Source of the DNA: Colias croceus
Taxonomy: Eukaryota > Arthropoda > Insecta > Lepidoptera > Pieridae
Length of the DNA stretch: 64,000 bases
Reading direction: 5' to 3'
NCBI RefSeq assembly: GCF_905220415.1
Contig: NC_059545.1
Location: 7,822,001 to 7,886,000, forward strand
Position 1 is the stretch's first letter, and the number at the start of each line of letters is the position of its first letter. The position numbers were made by a program, and so were the translations under genes. Of this stretch, positions 34,196 to 48,300 are shown piece by piece. The notes beneath the pieces are model-generated. The model saw only the letters and a program-made list of their open reading frames with translations, did not search any database and was not told where the DNA came from.

Positions 34196-35311
34196 GCCAT
34201 GACAACCAAAATATTAAACAAGCTCAAAAGTCGCCGCGCGTACTTGACAAAATTTAGGGTCGCCGCATTCTAATTCTGAAATTTTAGAGAAAACTAAACA
34301 AAATTGCCGTATTGTAAATTTTCTTTTCAATAAAAAGGGTTTGATTTAAAAAAATTCAACTGATAGATCGTAGTTGTACATACAGTAAAAATAACTACAA
34401 AAAAGAAACCGACTTCAAAAACAGCTGGAAAAGTAAAATATAAAAAAGATTTGATATTATTAATTACTTAATATTATTTAGATGTGCTATTTATTACCTA
34501 TACAGGTTTGATATCGGCGCTAAAACAAAACACTAAATCTGTGACTCAATGACAACAATACAATAAACAGCTTACAGCACAACATTAGTCCGGGTAGGAG
34601 GAGGAGCGAGGCAGAATGAGTAAATAAAGATAAAAGACACTAATATTTCGAAGATACGGTATCTTCGAAATATTAGTAGAATTTAAGAACGCAATATATT
34701 TTTGTTTACTTCAGTTCAGCCAATTGCCGTATATTGCCTTTAAATACTTAAATGAATGTTTTCTTAATAAAAAGGTTTAAAGTAAATAAAATAATTTTTT
34801 TTTACATTTTGCGCCTAGAAATGACTGAAAATACACAAACTAGTGCTTTTTTTGCTGTTGGTATACTACTTACCTTTTCGAAAATTGAGTTGGTAACACT
34901 GAACATTCGTCCGATAGTTCACGGGAATATCGGTGTTGGCTCCGATATCCGATATCGGACCGGACAATGTGAAAGACAGGTACCTAAATCATACATTTTA
35001 CTTAGCCTCCGATATCGGATATCGGCTATCGGCGTCCGATATCCGATATCGGACCGGACAATGTGAAAACGCTCTTATGTGAGACTAACGAATCAATGTC
35101 ACGTTTCAATCTGTCACTTGTCACTGTCAAGTCGCTCGTCAATACAGCTACCGAACCGATGTCAAATCGAATATATTATATTAATTTCCATTTCTGAATT
35201 CTGATTTATCAGATCAAAGTTTCTATAAAACCAGATAAAGTAAAGCTTATATCAAGTTACATTTAAGGATACCACTTTCTGATAATGTGTCAGTACGATT
35301 TATAAGTTAGA

Positions 35312-37035
35312 ATGTCGTTAGAACAAACTGCATGTGATGGTAAGATGTTTTTACATTCATTTCAAATTAAAACGCCTTCTAAAATATTAATTACAATGTA
35401 ATTAGTTTATTTTCAAGACTCAAATCATTGAAATGTTTTTCGTGAATACATAAGAAAATGATGTATTTCCCTTAACTGTCGTTTGTTTGAAGACATTGCA
35501 ACAATAACAAAATCTAATATTTCTAAGCCGTTCTTACAGACTTAAAGGCATTTGAGAGGCGGCTTACTGAAGTCATAGCATGCTTGCAGCCTGCTACCAC
35601 TAGATGGAGAAGTAAGTTCACTAATATTCTAAGTTTATTATCAAATACATGTTCAGTGTTGTTATGTTATTATTTCTCTGTGTAGACTGTAGAGTAATAG
35701 CTATAGCAATTAATTATAATTAAGAAATTCAAAGACAAAATATTCATAATTATATATACCCATACATTTAGTTTTAGTAAAACACTATAATGAAAAACAA
35801 CCATTAATAATTATTGAAGTTTCTTCAAAAACAAGAAGTAGAAGAGTCTATATAAGATTTATATGTTCATGATGAAATTTAGCACAGTCATCATATTAGG
35901 TATATATAATACATACTTATCTATTTACTATAAAAGCCATTTTTAAGGACTAATTAAGCAAATGTTTCAGTTGTATTAGCAGCGGTGTCACTATGTACTG
36001 CGATTGCGGCGTGGCACTGGCTCACGGACCCCCTCACTCCAGTGGTGTCACTCACACAATCGCTGTGGAATCACCCATTTTTCGCTGTCACTTCTACTCT
36101 GCTGGGTACTTTATGATTTTAATATTTTTAAGAGTGTGTGGAGAGTTTTTGTTGTGTGTACATTTTATTTAAGTGGCCTTATGCATTTTCTTTTTAAAAT
36201 ATCATTCAGTGCTTAAGGATGTGAATTTCCATAGTTCCTGAGATTAGTGTGTTCAAACAAACTCTTCAGCTTTATTAATTATTAGTATAGATTTTACCTT
36301 TGATTTGTGCAAAGGGGCCATCCATAAAGTACGTCACACGTAAAGAGGGGGGGAGGGGGTCGACAAAGTGTGACATGGTGTGACAAGGGGTGGGAGGGGT
36401 CCTAAGTTTCGTGACACCACATTTCAAAATCAAGAGGTACTAATCGCGTAATTTGAAATGTAAATTAAACTAAAAAATATGTCCAACTCTATCTTTAGGG
36501 CAATACGGTTTAAATTGTTTTGTGGACAATTTATATTTATTCATTAGTTTATTTTTTTGTTATTGTTTCAAATATTTGATATTATGTTGATTTCATACAA
36601 AAGTACTTAATTTAAATGGAAATAAAACTATTTTGAAACTGCTGTTTTAATTTAATAATTTTTCGATGTTAAATTGCAAAACATGTGACGTCAAACTAGG
36701 GAGGGGGGGGGGGGTCTTAGAAATGTGACCACCTGTGACAAGGACGGGGGGGGGGTGCTCAAAAACTCATGAAATTAGTGTGACGTACTTTATGGATGGC
36801 CCCAAATAAACTAAAACTCATGGTGATATTGTTTGATTTGTGATGACTTATGATTTGTTTTTTATTTCCAGTGTTGTTATTCATGATGGGAGTACATAGG
36901 AAAGTGATCGCACCCAGTATTATAACAGCAAGGACTCGCTCAGTGCTCAATGACTTCAACATGTCATGCGATGAAACAGGAAAACTGATCCTCAAACCTC
37001 GGCCCGCAAACAACATGACCTGTCTTAGTCACTAG
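35312..37035 (+). CDS. Cnep1r1: Nuclear envelope phosphatase-regulatory subunit 1 (NEP1R1/TMEM188), complete
   Basis: The exons are 35312-35339, 35540-35611, 35971-36105 and 36872-37035, in frame, 132 aa (human 125). The start ATG gives MSLEQTACDD before LKAFERRLTE. Conserved family blocks follow in order: CLQPATTRWR, a first membrane segment (VLAAVSLCTAIAAWHWL), LWNHPFF, a second membrane segment (VTSTLLGVLLFMMGVH), VIAPSIITARTR and NMSCDETGKLILKPRP. The protein binds the phosphatase CTDNEP1/Dullard in the nuclear envelope and ER and promotes dephosphorylation of lipin, controlling phosphatidate and membrane synthesis. Intron 3 carries a Helitron fragment and a 490 bp MITE. AATAAA at 37083-37088 is the likely poly(A) signal. 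Confidence 0.94.
36229..36291 (-). mobile_element. Helitron-like 5' fragment in NEP1R1 intron 3
   Basis: The minus strand starts TCTATACTAATAATTAATAA after an A and includes GCTGAAGAGTTTGTTTGAAC. It matches the start of the 8982-9197 family. The 3' part is missing. Confidence 0.6.
36314..36803. mobile_element. Long foldback MITE in NEP1R1 intron 3
   Basis: The ends GGGGCCATCCATAAAGTACG and CGTACTTTATGGATGGCCCC are exact inverses, followed inward by TCACAC/GTGTGA. The interior contains several G-runs of eight or more bases and GTGACA words. The length is 490 bp with no coding potential. The flanking AAA on both sides may be part of the target duplication. Confidence 0.8.
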
Positions 37036-37088
37036 TTCCATTAAGTTCCAATTGTTTTCTATCCTATTCATTAAGGTTATAAAATAAA

Positions 37089-39383
37089 ACAATTTATGAG
37101 ATACTATTCATGTTTATTATTTATAACTTTGGTGTGTTTATTATATACAATAAATAGTTGAAAACTTAAAAAATTAACCCTAAACGCTAATTTAAGAAGC
37201 AGCAATATTTCACTAAACATTTTCACTATTTAATAGAAATAGATATAGGAAATTTAAAATATGTATTTATTTGCAATCTAATAGCGCAATTATATCACAA
37301 GTTTAATATTAAGTAAATATAAATAATGACAGTGCATTTCAAATAGACAATAATAATTATTATAACAGAGTAATATTCGAATTTGCGACTTTTATAATTT
37401 CAAACATTTCACCTAGTATTTTATTTCTAATCTCCGGACTTTTTAGTCTCATATAAGGATCGATTTTATACACACGATATCATTTTAATTCTGACTACAT
37501 AATATATTAACGCATTAGTTATCAAGTTACATCGTATGTATAAAATTTCCTCTTCTCATACTAAAATTAATACCTATTTATTTCGACTACAATTTGCCTT
37601 TGAAAAAATGTCAAAAATATCATCAACTGGGCAGTGACGATTGTACAATTCCTTAAAGTAAAGGGTTGCATATTTGGACATAACTATAATTACGAAAACA
37701 TCTCAACAAGATATTCACTACACTAATAAATAACAATAATGTGCTATTTGTGCAAGTAATACAATTAACTAACATTCTAAATCGATTTAATATATTCAAT
37801 ATAAGTTTTAATACTAAATGCATGCAGGAAAATTTTGTAAATGCTATACAGATAACTGCATGAGATATTTGTTTTGATTTTATTTTGTTAGGAAGTGTTA
37901 TTTTGTGCTTTACCCTGTGACAACTAAAATTGGATTTGTGGTTAATATAAATTCGTATAAAAAAAATCACTGATAGGAAATTGTTTGAAATGGAAGACTA
38001 GAATGCCAAACTATATCGAAATCATATAAAAACCATTGTGTTGTATTTGGTAATGATTGTAATTTAAAACTTCCTGTAAAGGTTTTTAAAATTTGCATGT
38101 TTTCATACAGTCTTGGATCTTTACATGACGATTAACTTTTTTATATTTATTGTATATTCAATCAAAGTTTTGATAGGGTAATAATTTGAGCGTACGCAGC
38201 TTTTTATAAGTAGTTAACAATAATATTATGTAAAAATATCAGTTGTAAAATTTCTCAAATAATAATATTGAACTAGTAAACATTATTATATTAAAAATCA
38301 CTTGATAACATTGAGGCAGTGTACACGTATATTATTTATTGATTATTTTTTAAAATCAGAAGTCATAAGGCGTACCATAAAATACATTTCTGACCATATT
38401 TTTTACATTAAAATGCAACTTTGATTCAATAACACTAGTCTGCTTCGATACCACATATTATTTTCTATCCTTCATATTTTAAATATATCCAAATAGTAAC
38501 TATGATTAGTGCAATTTCCTTACATTTTTTCTATGACAAACTATTATAGTTTGTTCTTGCCTCTTTGGACGCCTTAGAAATAGGTTAGTAATAATTCGTT
38601 GGGTTACCAAAAATATTTTCTTCGTAGATCCTAGTTTTACTTTATTCCACCCTTTATACTGTGTATCTTTATCATTAAATACATTCTATATTTAATTATT
38701 ATTATTTTGCTGTTATTTCCACTTACTTCAGTAAATATATTCATAAGATAAACACGAAGGAAAAAGTCACTGGAAGTTAGTATTGCACAATATTTGTGGT
38801 AACCAATTAGAAGTTTTCATTAATACACTTATTACAATATGTTTATAATATTCCGATAAATTTAAACTAGCATCTTATTCTAACAGTTTGCAAATATCAT
38901 AGGATCTGGAGTTGTGACAAAGTATAGTAACCTTGCATTTGTGTGGGGTAAGGGAATGATTTCTCAAAAAATATATATTTACTTTTAAAGCTTCATCTAC
39001 ATGGTGTCACTAGTTCGTGCAGCGTTGTATCGTAGCAACAATAATTACATAGACCACTCTAGGGCTGCCGGAATCAGAAGTGTTGCAGAAAATATCAAAA
39101 ATAAATATAGCTCAATAAACGAGGAATATCCGTTATCACGTAGTAACAGGAAACTTAGGAAAACGTCACACCTTATACATATTCTTGACCTTAAACCTAT
39201 TTCACTAGAATATAGGTTGTGGCTTGATCTCGTATGGAGGAACTTTTGACGCTCGATTAAACTGGAATCTATAGATCACGCCACAACCCGTGTACGACGA
39301 CGCAAAACAAATGCCAACGAGAAATCCCCATATTTATTGTCACATCATTCCCCACAACAACATGCAAGGCTGGAATGCTGTCC
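37089..39383 (-). other. 3' UTR of CYRI and convergent intergenic space
   Basis: AT-rich sequence between the convergent NEP1R1 and CYRI genes. No splice-bounded coding segment is visible. The CYRI 3' UTR must lie in this space on the minus strand; its end is not certain. A plus-strand 82-codon frame at 39001-39249 has no support. Confidence 0.45.
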
Positions 39384-42300
39384 TCACGCAGCTAGCAGGG
39401 CTCTTATATTCTTGGGCGTGGATTGACTGTTGAGGTGTTTTGTCGTGTATCTGAGAGCGTTTAGGAGTGGCTCGGCTTTGGGTGGGGGCTGTTGTTGAAG
39501 GAATTTGACGCAGCCCTTGACGTCTACTGAGGAGGAACGACAGAACGCGCCCGAGGGGTGCACCCAGTCGTAGAGAATGATCAAACCGACCATCACGCGT
39601 AGCACGAGCAATGACGTTTCTTCGCGGCTGAACTGTGCCACTAGTTTGCTGAAAAGATATAATGGACACGTTAAAATATTGTCAAATTAATAAGCTGTTA
39701 TTATTTTTTAATAATTTAGTCATCCTATTTGGATTTTAACAATTTAAAAGAGCCTAGAAATTACAAATTTTAATAATACCTATGTAATATTAATAATGGT
39801 GATTTTGATCTATTTTTAAGTGAAACTGGTATACCTTTAGTAGGTATAAGCTAGCTAGTAGGTATGTCCCAGTTGCGCTCTTTCTGCGTAGCTGCGAGGC
39901 GGGCGTACACCAGGTGTCGAAGGAGGAGACACACTGACGCAGAGGAAGCGCAGTTGTATGCTGCCTATAGGAGCTGCGTTGTTGCTCTACAGGAGGCCAT
40001 TAGCCGATCTAAGGCGGAAGCTTGGGAGGAGATGATAAGTGGATTGGATCGGGACGCCTGGGGCCGGCCGTATCAATGGGTGAGGCAAAAGATCCGCCCA
40101 CGTGCCCCGCCCCTGACCCAGTCACTTGAGCCCCAATTTCTGGACCGAGTAGTGGCGTCGTTGTTTCCGGACCGGGAGAGACATCCTCCGCCATCGATGG
40201 CGTCGAGGAATGTTGCGCCACAGGAAGAGTCAGATGACGCCGTTGTTGTTCCTTCGGTCGCGAGAGAAGAGCTGGAATCGGCTGCAGACAGGCTTAAGAG
40301 AAAGAATGTTTCGCCTGGTCCTGACGGTATACCTAGTCGAGCTTGGGCACTTGCGCTACCGACTCTTGGATCCAGAGTCGAGCGCCTGTTTTCAGCGTGC
40401 GTACAACAAGGCCAGTTTCCTGGAAGATGGAAATCTGGTAACTTGGTATTGATCAAAAAGCCAGGCCGCCCAGGGGATTCGCCGTCGGCTTATAGGCCGG
40501 TGGTGTTACTAGATGAGGTGGGCAAGCTTCTTGAGCGTATTCTGGCGGCTCGCCTCGTTGACCATCTTGAAAGAGTCGGGCCGAACCTCAGCAACTGCCA
40601 GTATGGCTTTCGGCGGAAGCGATCTACCCTAGATGCAATATTATGTTTGAAGACCGTTGCAGTGGATGTGGTCTCCAGAGGCGGAGTACTCTTGGCGGTA
40701 TCTTTGGATATCGCCAATGCTTTTAATACCTTGCCCTGGACGTGCATTTTGGAGGCACTCCGCTACCATCGCGTGCCCACATATTTACTACGGATGATAC
40801 AATCATACTTGTCAGATAGGTCCGTATCGTACCTCTCTCGGGATGGGTGGAGGCAGAGGCCTATGTCGTGCGGTGTTCCACAGGGTTCGGTGCTAGGACC
40901 GCTCCTGTGGAACATCGGCTATGACTGGGTTCTGCGTGGTGAGCATCTTCCAGGGGTCGGTGTGTTATGTTACGCCGACGACACGTTGGTGACTGCTCGT
41001 GGAAATTGTCTAAGTGAGGCAGCCCAATTGGCGACAGCTGGCGTTGACCTAGTTGTGAATCGTATCCGCCGGCTAGGTCTGAAAGTGGCCCTGGAAAAGA
41101 CGGAGGCGCTGTGCTTCCATGGTCCCCGTAGGGCACCAGGGGCTGGTTCCTGTGTACAGGTGGGGGGCGTGTCCATAGAGATCAGTCAGACAATGCGCTA
41201 TCTGGGAATTTTCCTAGACGGTCGTTGGTCGTTTGCGGAGCACTTCCGTCGCCTCGCCCCCCGGCTCACCGGGGCGGCCGGGGCACTGGGAAGCTTGCTC
41301 CCCAATCTACGGGGGCCTGGAGATGGCTGTCGCCGGCTTTACACCGGTGCCATCCGCTCAATGGCCCTGTACGGAGCGCCCATCTGGGCTGATTCTCTTA
41401 GCGCCAGGACTAGACCCCTTCTGCGTCGTCCGCAACGGGTCATGGCGCTAAGAATATCGCGGGCATATCGGACTGTCTCTTTTGAAGCAGCCTGCGTGCT
41501 AGCCGGAACCCCCCCTTGGGAACTTGACGCTGCGGTACTCGCGGACGTGTACCGGCGAATCGCTGGGTCCAGGTCTTCGGGGCTGGAACCAAACCCCGAA
41601 GAAGTGTCGCGCTGGAGGGCTTCGGCTCGCGAGCGTTTGATGGAGGAATGGGTGCGGCGGCTCGAGAACCCAACTGCAGGTGTAAGGACGGTGGAGGCCA
41701 TCCGGCCGGTCCTTTTAGAATGGTGCAGCAGACGACATGGGGCTCTCACGTTCCGCTTGACACAGGTGCTGTCTGGACACGGATGTTTCGGACGATACCT
41801 GTGTCGAGTCGCGATCCGGGAGCCAACCATGACCTGCCATTGGTGTCCAAGCGAGGAGGATACAGCGGACCACACGCTGAGCGTGTGTCCTGCGTGGTCC
41901 GTGGCTAGACAGCGATTGGTCGCTGCTGTGGGGCCGGATCTCTCGCTCCCGTCCGTGGTTCGCGCCATGGTTGGAGGCTCCAGGTCCTGGCGTGCGGTGG
42001 TCGCCTTCTGTGAGGAGGTGATGGTGCGAAAGGAGGAGGCGGAGCGGGTTCGCGAGGGGAACCCTCTCGCGGACCCGATGCGGCGCCGGCGACCCTTTAG
42101 GCGCCGACGCCGAGTCGCGGTCGCTAGCGATCGTGACCTGCCTCCCTAGCGAAGGGCTCTGGACGATGGACCGGGGACATGCTCCATCGTCCGGGGCAGT
42201 GAGGTGACATGAGACGTGTTCCGCTCATGCCGCCTCGCAGATAAAGGAGGAGGAGCGCACGTGTGCAGCCATAGGTGGTAACGGAGGTGGGCCCGTAACC

Positions 42301-45300
42301 GGGCGTCCGCTGCCGGAGTCGTGGACGATTTCTAAGAGTACCCGCGGCCCCGGATAACTGCGCGGCTCGACGGAACACAGTGGGGTTTTAGTCGGTAAGA
42401 ATCCGACATAACCCTTGGCTCCTTCCCCGGGGGCCGTGGGTATCTTTGGAAGATTTCCCCACTAAAAAAAAAAAAAAAAAAAAAAAGCTAGTAGGTATGT
42501 ATACTGTCCTACATTGTGAAACAGTGTCCTGACCGAATTTTGGTCACGTCAGCTTATCACACACATTAGCAAAGGGAACGGCGAAACTGACCATTTACTT
42601 ATCGATTTCAAATATCACTTAACTATCTTAATATTCTGTGGGGTTTATACATACTCGTGCTGTCAATATAATAATATCGCGGATATTTTATTACGAACGT
42701 ATTCGATCTTTAATCTTTTTAGAGAACTGCATTTAAAAAAAGTCTAATTTGAAAAAGTTTACGATATAATATATCTAACTGTTTAGGCATTTTGATATCT
42801 TCCTATTATATTTTATAACCGACTCCCTGTCCCTAAATTACAAAAAACAATTCAGCTGTCTTTACGCAGCTCCAAACATCCATACAATACAATATTCATA
42901 TAATTTTCTGGACTCTGAACGCATTATTTTTTATCTTCTCCGCGCAATCGCAGGCGGAAGCCAGTAAAAGCGTAACATTGTGATGTCCTAAAAATTAGCT
43001 CTAATAAATTAAGGTTTACATGTTCCGTATTGCTTCACCTACATACAGATTTGGAGCGTACATAAAATATGTACAGTTAGCCGTTTCCTATATTTTAACG
43101 GCCGCTACAACTATGAGTAAATAAATAAAGCTTGTTACTAAAGCCCAGCCCCCCTAGCCAAGTGGCTTTCTGTTAGCGTAGCGTTCAATAGAATAGACTA
43201 CGAATGTATGAGATTGACTTATGCTAACGCTACGTTCATTCTCATAATTCTGTATTTAGTCTGTAATCTCTTGAAAGGTTCGTCGGCTGCGTTATCTGTT
43301 TGTACTAAATTGAATTTGAAAAGCAGAAATGATTGTACATGGTAGGTATCCATTACATGTTTATTTTTATTTGAGTAGAAGATATCATTATATTCAATTC
43401 GAATAAACATTTATACAATACTCATCAAACTAATCCATGTACATATTGGCGCTTATATATTTACATTTTACGCCTATCTGTTGAATATACATAATATGCC
43501 TTTTATCAATAATTTTTAATGTTACTGATGTAAAACCTGCAGACACATTACCTACCTATACAATGGTCTATCCAAATCTAATACCTGTTCAAAATTGTTT
43601 ATTACCAGAGCCAACATAATATTGAACCAAATACTTCTCAACTGTTACAACAGTACTTATAGTTAATCGTAAAACAGTGCACACATTTAAAAAACATAAA
43701 GTAACAAACAAATCAGACTGTAGGACTCGTTAACCCGCTTGCTCTAAACAGCTTTATTTACAACCGTATACCTAGTTAGAACAGGAAAATTATTTATTCG
43801 CTCCCATCTATTTGATTGCAAAACCACAGTGCATCCGACATCCGCTAGTCGCGAGCCAATCATATGCAATAAAACTAATTAGAGCTTTTTGTACTTGATG
43901 AAAATATGTTATTACTTATTAGTAACAGTGGAACTAGGTTTTCGTGTACATATTGGGAATGTGTTCATATGTGACATAATTTTTTTTTCATTGTTAGGTA
44001 TGATGGTACCTATCTACCTAATTTATTAAAGTAAATAACTTTTTGACTTTCATTTTATCGTTTTGTAATTTCCATAGGTAATGAGAATACTCACTAGGCT
44101 TAATTTTATTGCTTTCAGTTCCTAGTGTAAAGTAAAAATTGTTAAATTGGCATGTAAATAATTTGTTTTTTGCGAAAAAATAAATAAATTATGTACTTAA
44201 AATCTTTGGCTACGGTAGGTAAGTAATATTTTTTAGTTTTCCGCCCACTTCATTGATGGTCTTGACGATCTACGTGGCCTACCTATGTCTTTAATGATGG
44301 AATGTTAGGTCAAGAAACCGTTAGTTAATAAAATTGTAATTGCTACAAAACTTGGGACTTTTCATTAGATCGCACCCAAACATCAATTACTTATACATAC
44401 CTCTCATCTCTATATTTTATATTTTGCTTTGATAATACAATATTTGGAATCATTTCAATAAAATATGAATATTACTAATCAGATTCAAAGTGATACAAAC
44501 GAAACTTTAACATCGATTAAAAACTACCAATGTTATTGTCATTCAAGGCGCACGTTGCTATTGTCACTTTCAATGGCGCGAGCCGATTGCGCGTAACATA
44601 CACCAAACAACAAACACTACACGCAATATTCATTCTTATTGCTTAAAAATAACGCTGATATTAGCATGTACGGATTTTACAAATGAATCAACGTTCGCTC
44701 CTTTGTATCTCCCGAATACGTTTTGATAAGGAAGTGGGTGTAGCGTCATAGGACGGTGAACGCGTCCTGAACGTGATTTGTTGTCCGATATTAAAAAAAA
44801 AAAATCATTCACTCAATTCTGAACTGAATATTGAAATAATTGAACAGATTTATCACTGAAGGAGCTCGTTTAAAAATTACTCATACTAGGTATACCTAAT
44901 ACAAAAAATTATATAAAATACCTATGATTCAGGTAATTGTAAGATAACAATCATTGCCTACTTTCAGATAATATAGTATGCACCTTTATAATGTTGACTG
45001 ACATTAGCATGAGATAACCACTGCGATTTTTGCAAATATGTAGGTATTACTATAATTTCGAACCGAAACCCTTCTTTCGATGTTTATTTTTATAAGCTCG
45101 CTACAAAAATCAGGAATAATTATCGAAAACCTTAATCTGTATTCAATCTCATAATCTCAAACTATATTGTATACTCTTCAAAAGGGATAAAAGCGGCGTA
45201 AATGGCAACACTAATTGCATGTCGATAGCAAGTTGCAACCATATACCATGCGCTGTGCGCAGAACAATGTGTAATCTGCAAACCTTTACCATATACCTAT

Positions 45301-48300
45301 GTACCACGAACTATCCAAGCCCACAGATAACTCAATAATTATTGTAATACACTAGCTTTCCGCACGTGACTTTGCCAGCTTTGTCTAAAGTTAACAAATC
45401 ATAATTATACTAAAATATATATTCCTCTTTAAGCACTCTATCTAAAAAGTGCATCAAATTACGTTGCGTAGTTTACAAGATCTAAACCTGCATAAGAAAA
45501 GACATAGGACGCGACTTTGTTTTTAACTGTGCCTACATCTACATATATTCTGTGGTAATACATTAATAGCTAGCGGAAATCAGTAAACAGTAATCGATAT
45601 GTCCACGTAATGACATTTGTCATTGGTGTCGGTGCGGTGGTAATGTGACACCTCGTAACACAATAAATTTGCCCTTGCGCCAATAACGCGCCGGCCGGCT
45701 CGAGTGCAAACATTTGTCGAGTCAATTTTGCATTTAATAATAAATATTGAAAGATTGTTTGTTATATTGGAAATTTCTATGTGATCAAATACGATAAGGC
45801 TTTCGAGAAAATTATATCGTTAATTAGAAGCACCTAAAATTACGCCCTTTTGTGCGTGCTGTGAAGCTAATAGAGTAAATACAGTATAGCATCTTTAATT
45901 TACTAAGTCAATTTTACAGGAAAAACTGGAATATCAATAAACGCTTCATAATCTATTAAAGAAGAAATTAAACTAATAGATTTCGGAAATATTTTGCAAG
46001 TTAAACTCTCTTTGATGTAAACGTATCGTTTTAAAAATAAAATAATACAGCAGGATATCTGTAGGCAGTAACTGCTACTAGACACAATCTAACACAATCT
46101 TCTTAATCTGAAACTCATTTCGAATTTATAAAGAATACAAATATTTTAAAATAACATGAATCACGATTGATTAAAGTTTAAAAATATCAAATTTCAAAGT
46201 ACTCATTAAATATTTATACAATCTTATCATTTAAACTAATCTCTATTCCTGACTTATAAAGTGAAAAATATTCAGTTTCATTTTAAGTTTTTGAATATTC
46301 AAGCCTTGTTTTTATAATTAATGGGTCATTAAGTCTCTTTTATTCGCTGTAACTAAGCCTGACCTAGATCGCGAAAAATTTTAGACCTCCTTTTGTAAGT
46401 TCTATACTTTTGTAAGATTGCTCGCGAGACCTAAATTAGCCTACCTTTAATAAGTATCTTGCTTTCATATATGCGAGAATTTCTCATATTTTGAATGGTT
46501 CAAAATACATGTTTGAAAACTGAAGCACATTTCATTCTGTTGAAAGTCTAATTAAATAAGAACTAGGTTTGAATGAAATTATTACAATCTTGTAAAGATT
46601 TAGAAGAAGAATTATTGGTATTAGAATATTAATTGGTAACTAATAAAGTATTCTCTTAAGAAGTAAGTACTCTGATCTCTATAAAGAAGTCGAAACTACT
46701 TACGGATTTTCCAACATCCTCAAGCAGACTTTGGCCATCGTGCTCAGCGTCTCCGTTGTGTTCTCTAAATCCTGCTGGTTGTCGTTCACAAATTGGCTTG
46801 TTGCTTCAGACAGCACTTTGAGCATCGGCGTCGCTTGTGCGTAGAACAGCGACATTCGGTTCGCAACTTCTGCCCCTATGTGAGGCTCTTCGCCTGGAGG
46901 CAGCTCCGCGTTGATCAGACCACCCCGCGACACTATACGCCTGTAGTAGCTGAAGTCGTTCTGGATCGCTGGCGTTTTCATCTAGAACATACGAGAATCC
47001 ATATGTTTATAAACCGATATGTTATTCGGTAAAGTTATCACTTTAAGTTAGAGATGTAATTTTCGTTTGATACCATTCACATCTAGCAAAGGCAGATATA
47101 GTTTGGGAAATGATATAGGCACTGAATTTATGGTAACAATAACGAGAACGGTAACTGTAGAACAGCTTGATCTGGTAATTCATATTGTACCTATGTAGAA
47201 TTATTTCTGGCTAAGCTTATCTAACTTTCGCATAAAATATAGTTTATGAAGGCTACAAATAGCTCGATTAGAAAACCGTATTATGAAAATTAAATTACTA
47301 GATACATCAACTCTCTTAAAATTTCACTCCGCACTTAATTGAGTGCTCTTGGAAAATTATTTAATTACAATAAAAAACGTTTCCACTTTGAAATGAAATA
47401 TTTATTCTAGTAACACGCAAATACGATATTTCATTGGCGCTTTACAAAAGTAAATAAATAAGCTATGAGGAGAAACATGACTCAGATTTATTCAGCCGAG
47501 GTCGGGCCAAACCTTACTTTCTACAATGCTCAATTTATTTCAATCGATACCATGTTTGTCTCATTGGTGATGACTTATTGTTGGTATTTTATGATGTAAC
47601 GTGAGTTCTGCGTATGTTTTGAAAGAATGTTAATCGATTTTGGGTCTTGCTTTTTTCCCTGTCTTTAATCAAGTAAATTTTCAAGTATGCACCATAGTTT
47701 AATTATTATAAAACTAAAATATGGTATAATAGTCAATTGTAATTCCAGACAGTTTCTTTTGTGAAAAAATTAAAACATATTTCTTTTATCGATTAATACC
47801 TACTCGTACTTAATAATAAGGAATCTAAACATAAATACCTACCTATTTAAATTTAACTGTGACGTTCAGCAATGCAATACCAAAAGGTCTACGTAAGTAT
47901 TAAATTTATTTCAGTCACAAATCAATTTGTTTTACTTGTTATATACGGGAAGGTGTAAATATAAGAGCAATTTCTATTAAATTGCTGGCCATAAAGTGCA
48001 TAATGGCTATCAACGTCGTGCGAATGGCCCAAGGTTGGGGTCAAAAGGGCCCTCAATTGTTAAATAACTTCGATACGCTTTGTTTATATAAACATATTAT
48101 TTTAGTTAGTAAACTATTGGCGATAGTATTGGAAAGTCAGTTTCATTGTTTTGATATTATATCAATTAATATAAATAAATGTGGACCACAGGAGTCGCAA
48201 ATAAGGTATGAAGGAAAATTAATTCTCATATTATATTTGCATACAGCTTACTCTATAAACCTAAAGGTTTCGCAGAAAACCTATTTCTTATTTCAATTTA

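Larger units (their letters stand above)
30084..35077 (+). mobile_element. THAP-encoding (P-like) DNA transposon, ~5 kb, with nested elements
   Basis: The inverted ends are TAAGAGCGTTTTC at 30084 and GAAAACGCTCTTA at the right, continuing inward through CATT(A/G)TCCG and a CCGATATCGGATATCGG block. Between them is a THAP first exon (30520), a Tc1-like insertion (30598-31777) and a hAT insertion (33098-34195). The right subterminal region carries the words TCCGATATCCGATATCGGAC twice (near 34943 and 35036). Flanking 8-mers GGTAAGAA and TGTGAGAC match at only five of eight positions, so the TSD is decayed or misplaced. P superfamily is an inference from the THAP domain. Confidence 0.7.

Noticed and set aside
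34752..35066. 104-codon plus-strand frame near the right end of the THAP element
   Set aside because: It runs into the palindromic subterminal repeats and has no protein-like features.
39001..39249. 82-codon plus-strand frame before the CYRI stop exon
   Set aside because: It lies opposite the expected CYRI 3' UTR, has no recognisable motif, no clear splice signals, and a composition that fits chance.
41339..41968. 209-codon minus-strand frame
   Set aside because: It is antisense to the R1-like RT frame; long shadow frames are expected in this GC-rich LINE.
43140..43250. Possible SINE or MITE in the CYRI intron
   Set aside because: Only short imperfect inverted words are seen and there is no second copy in the window to define ends.
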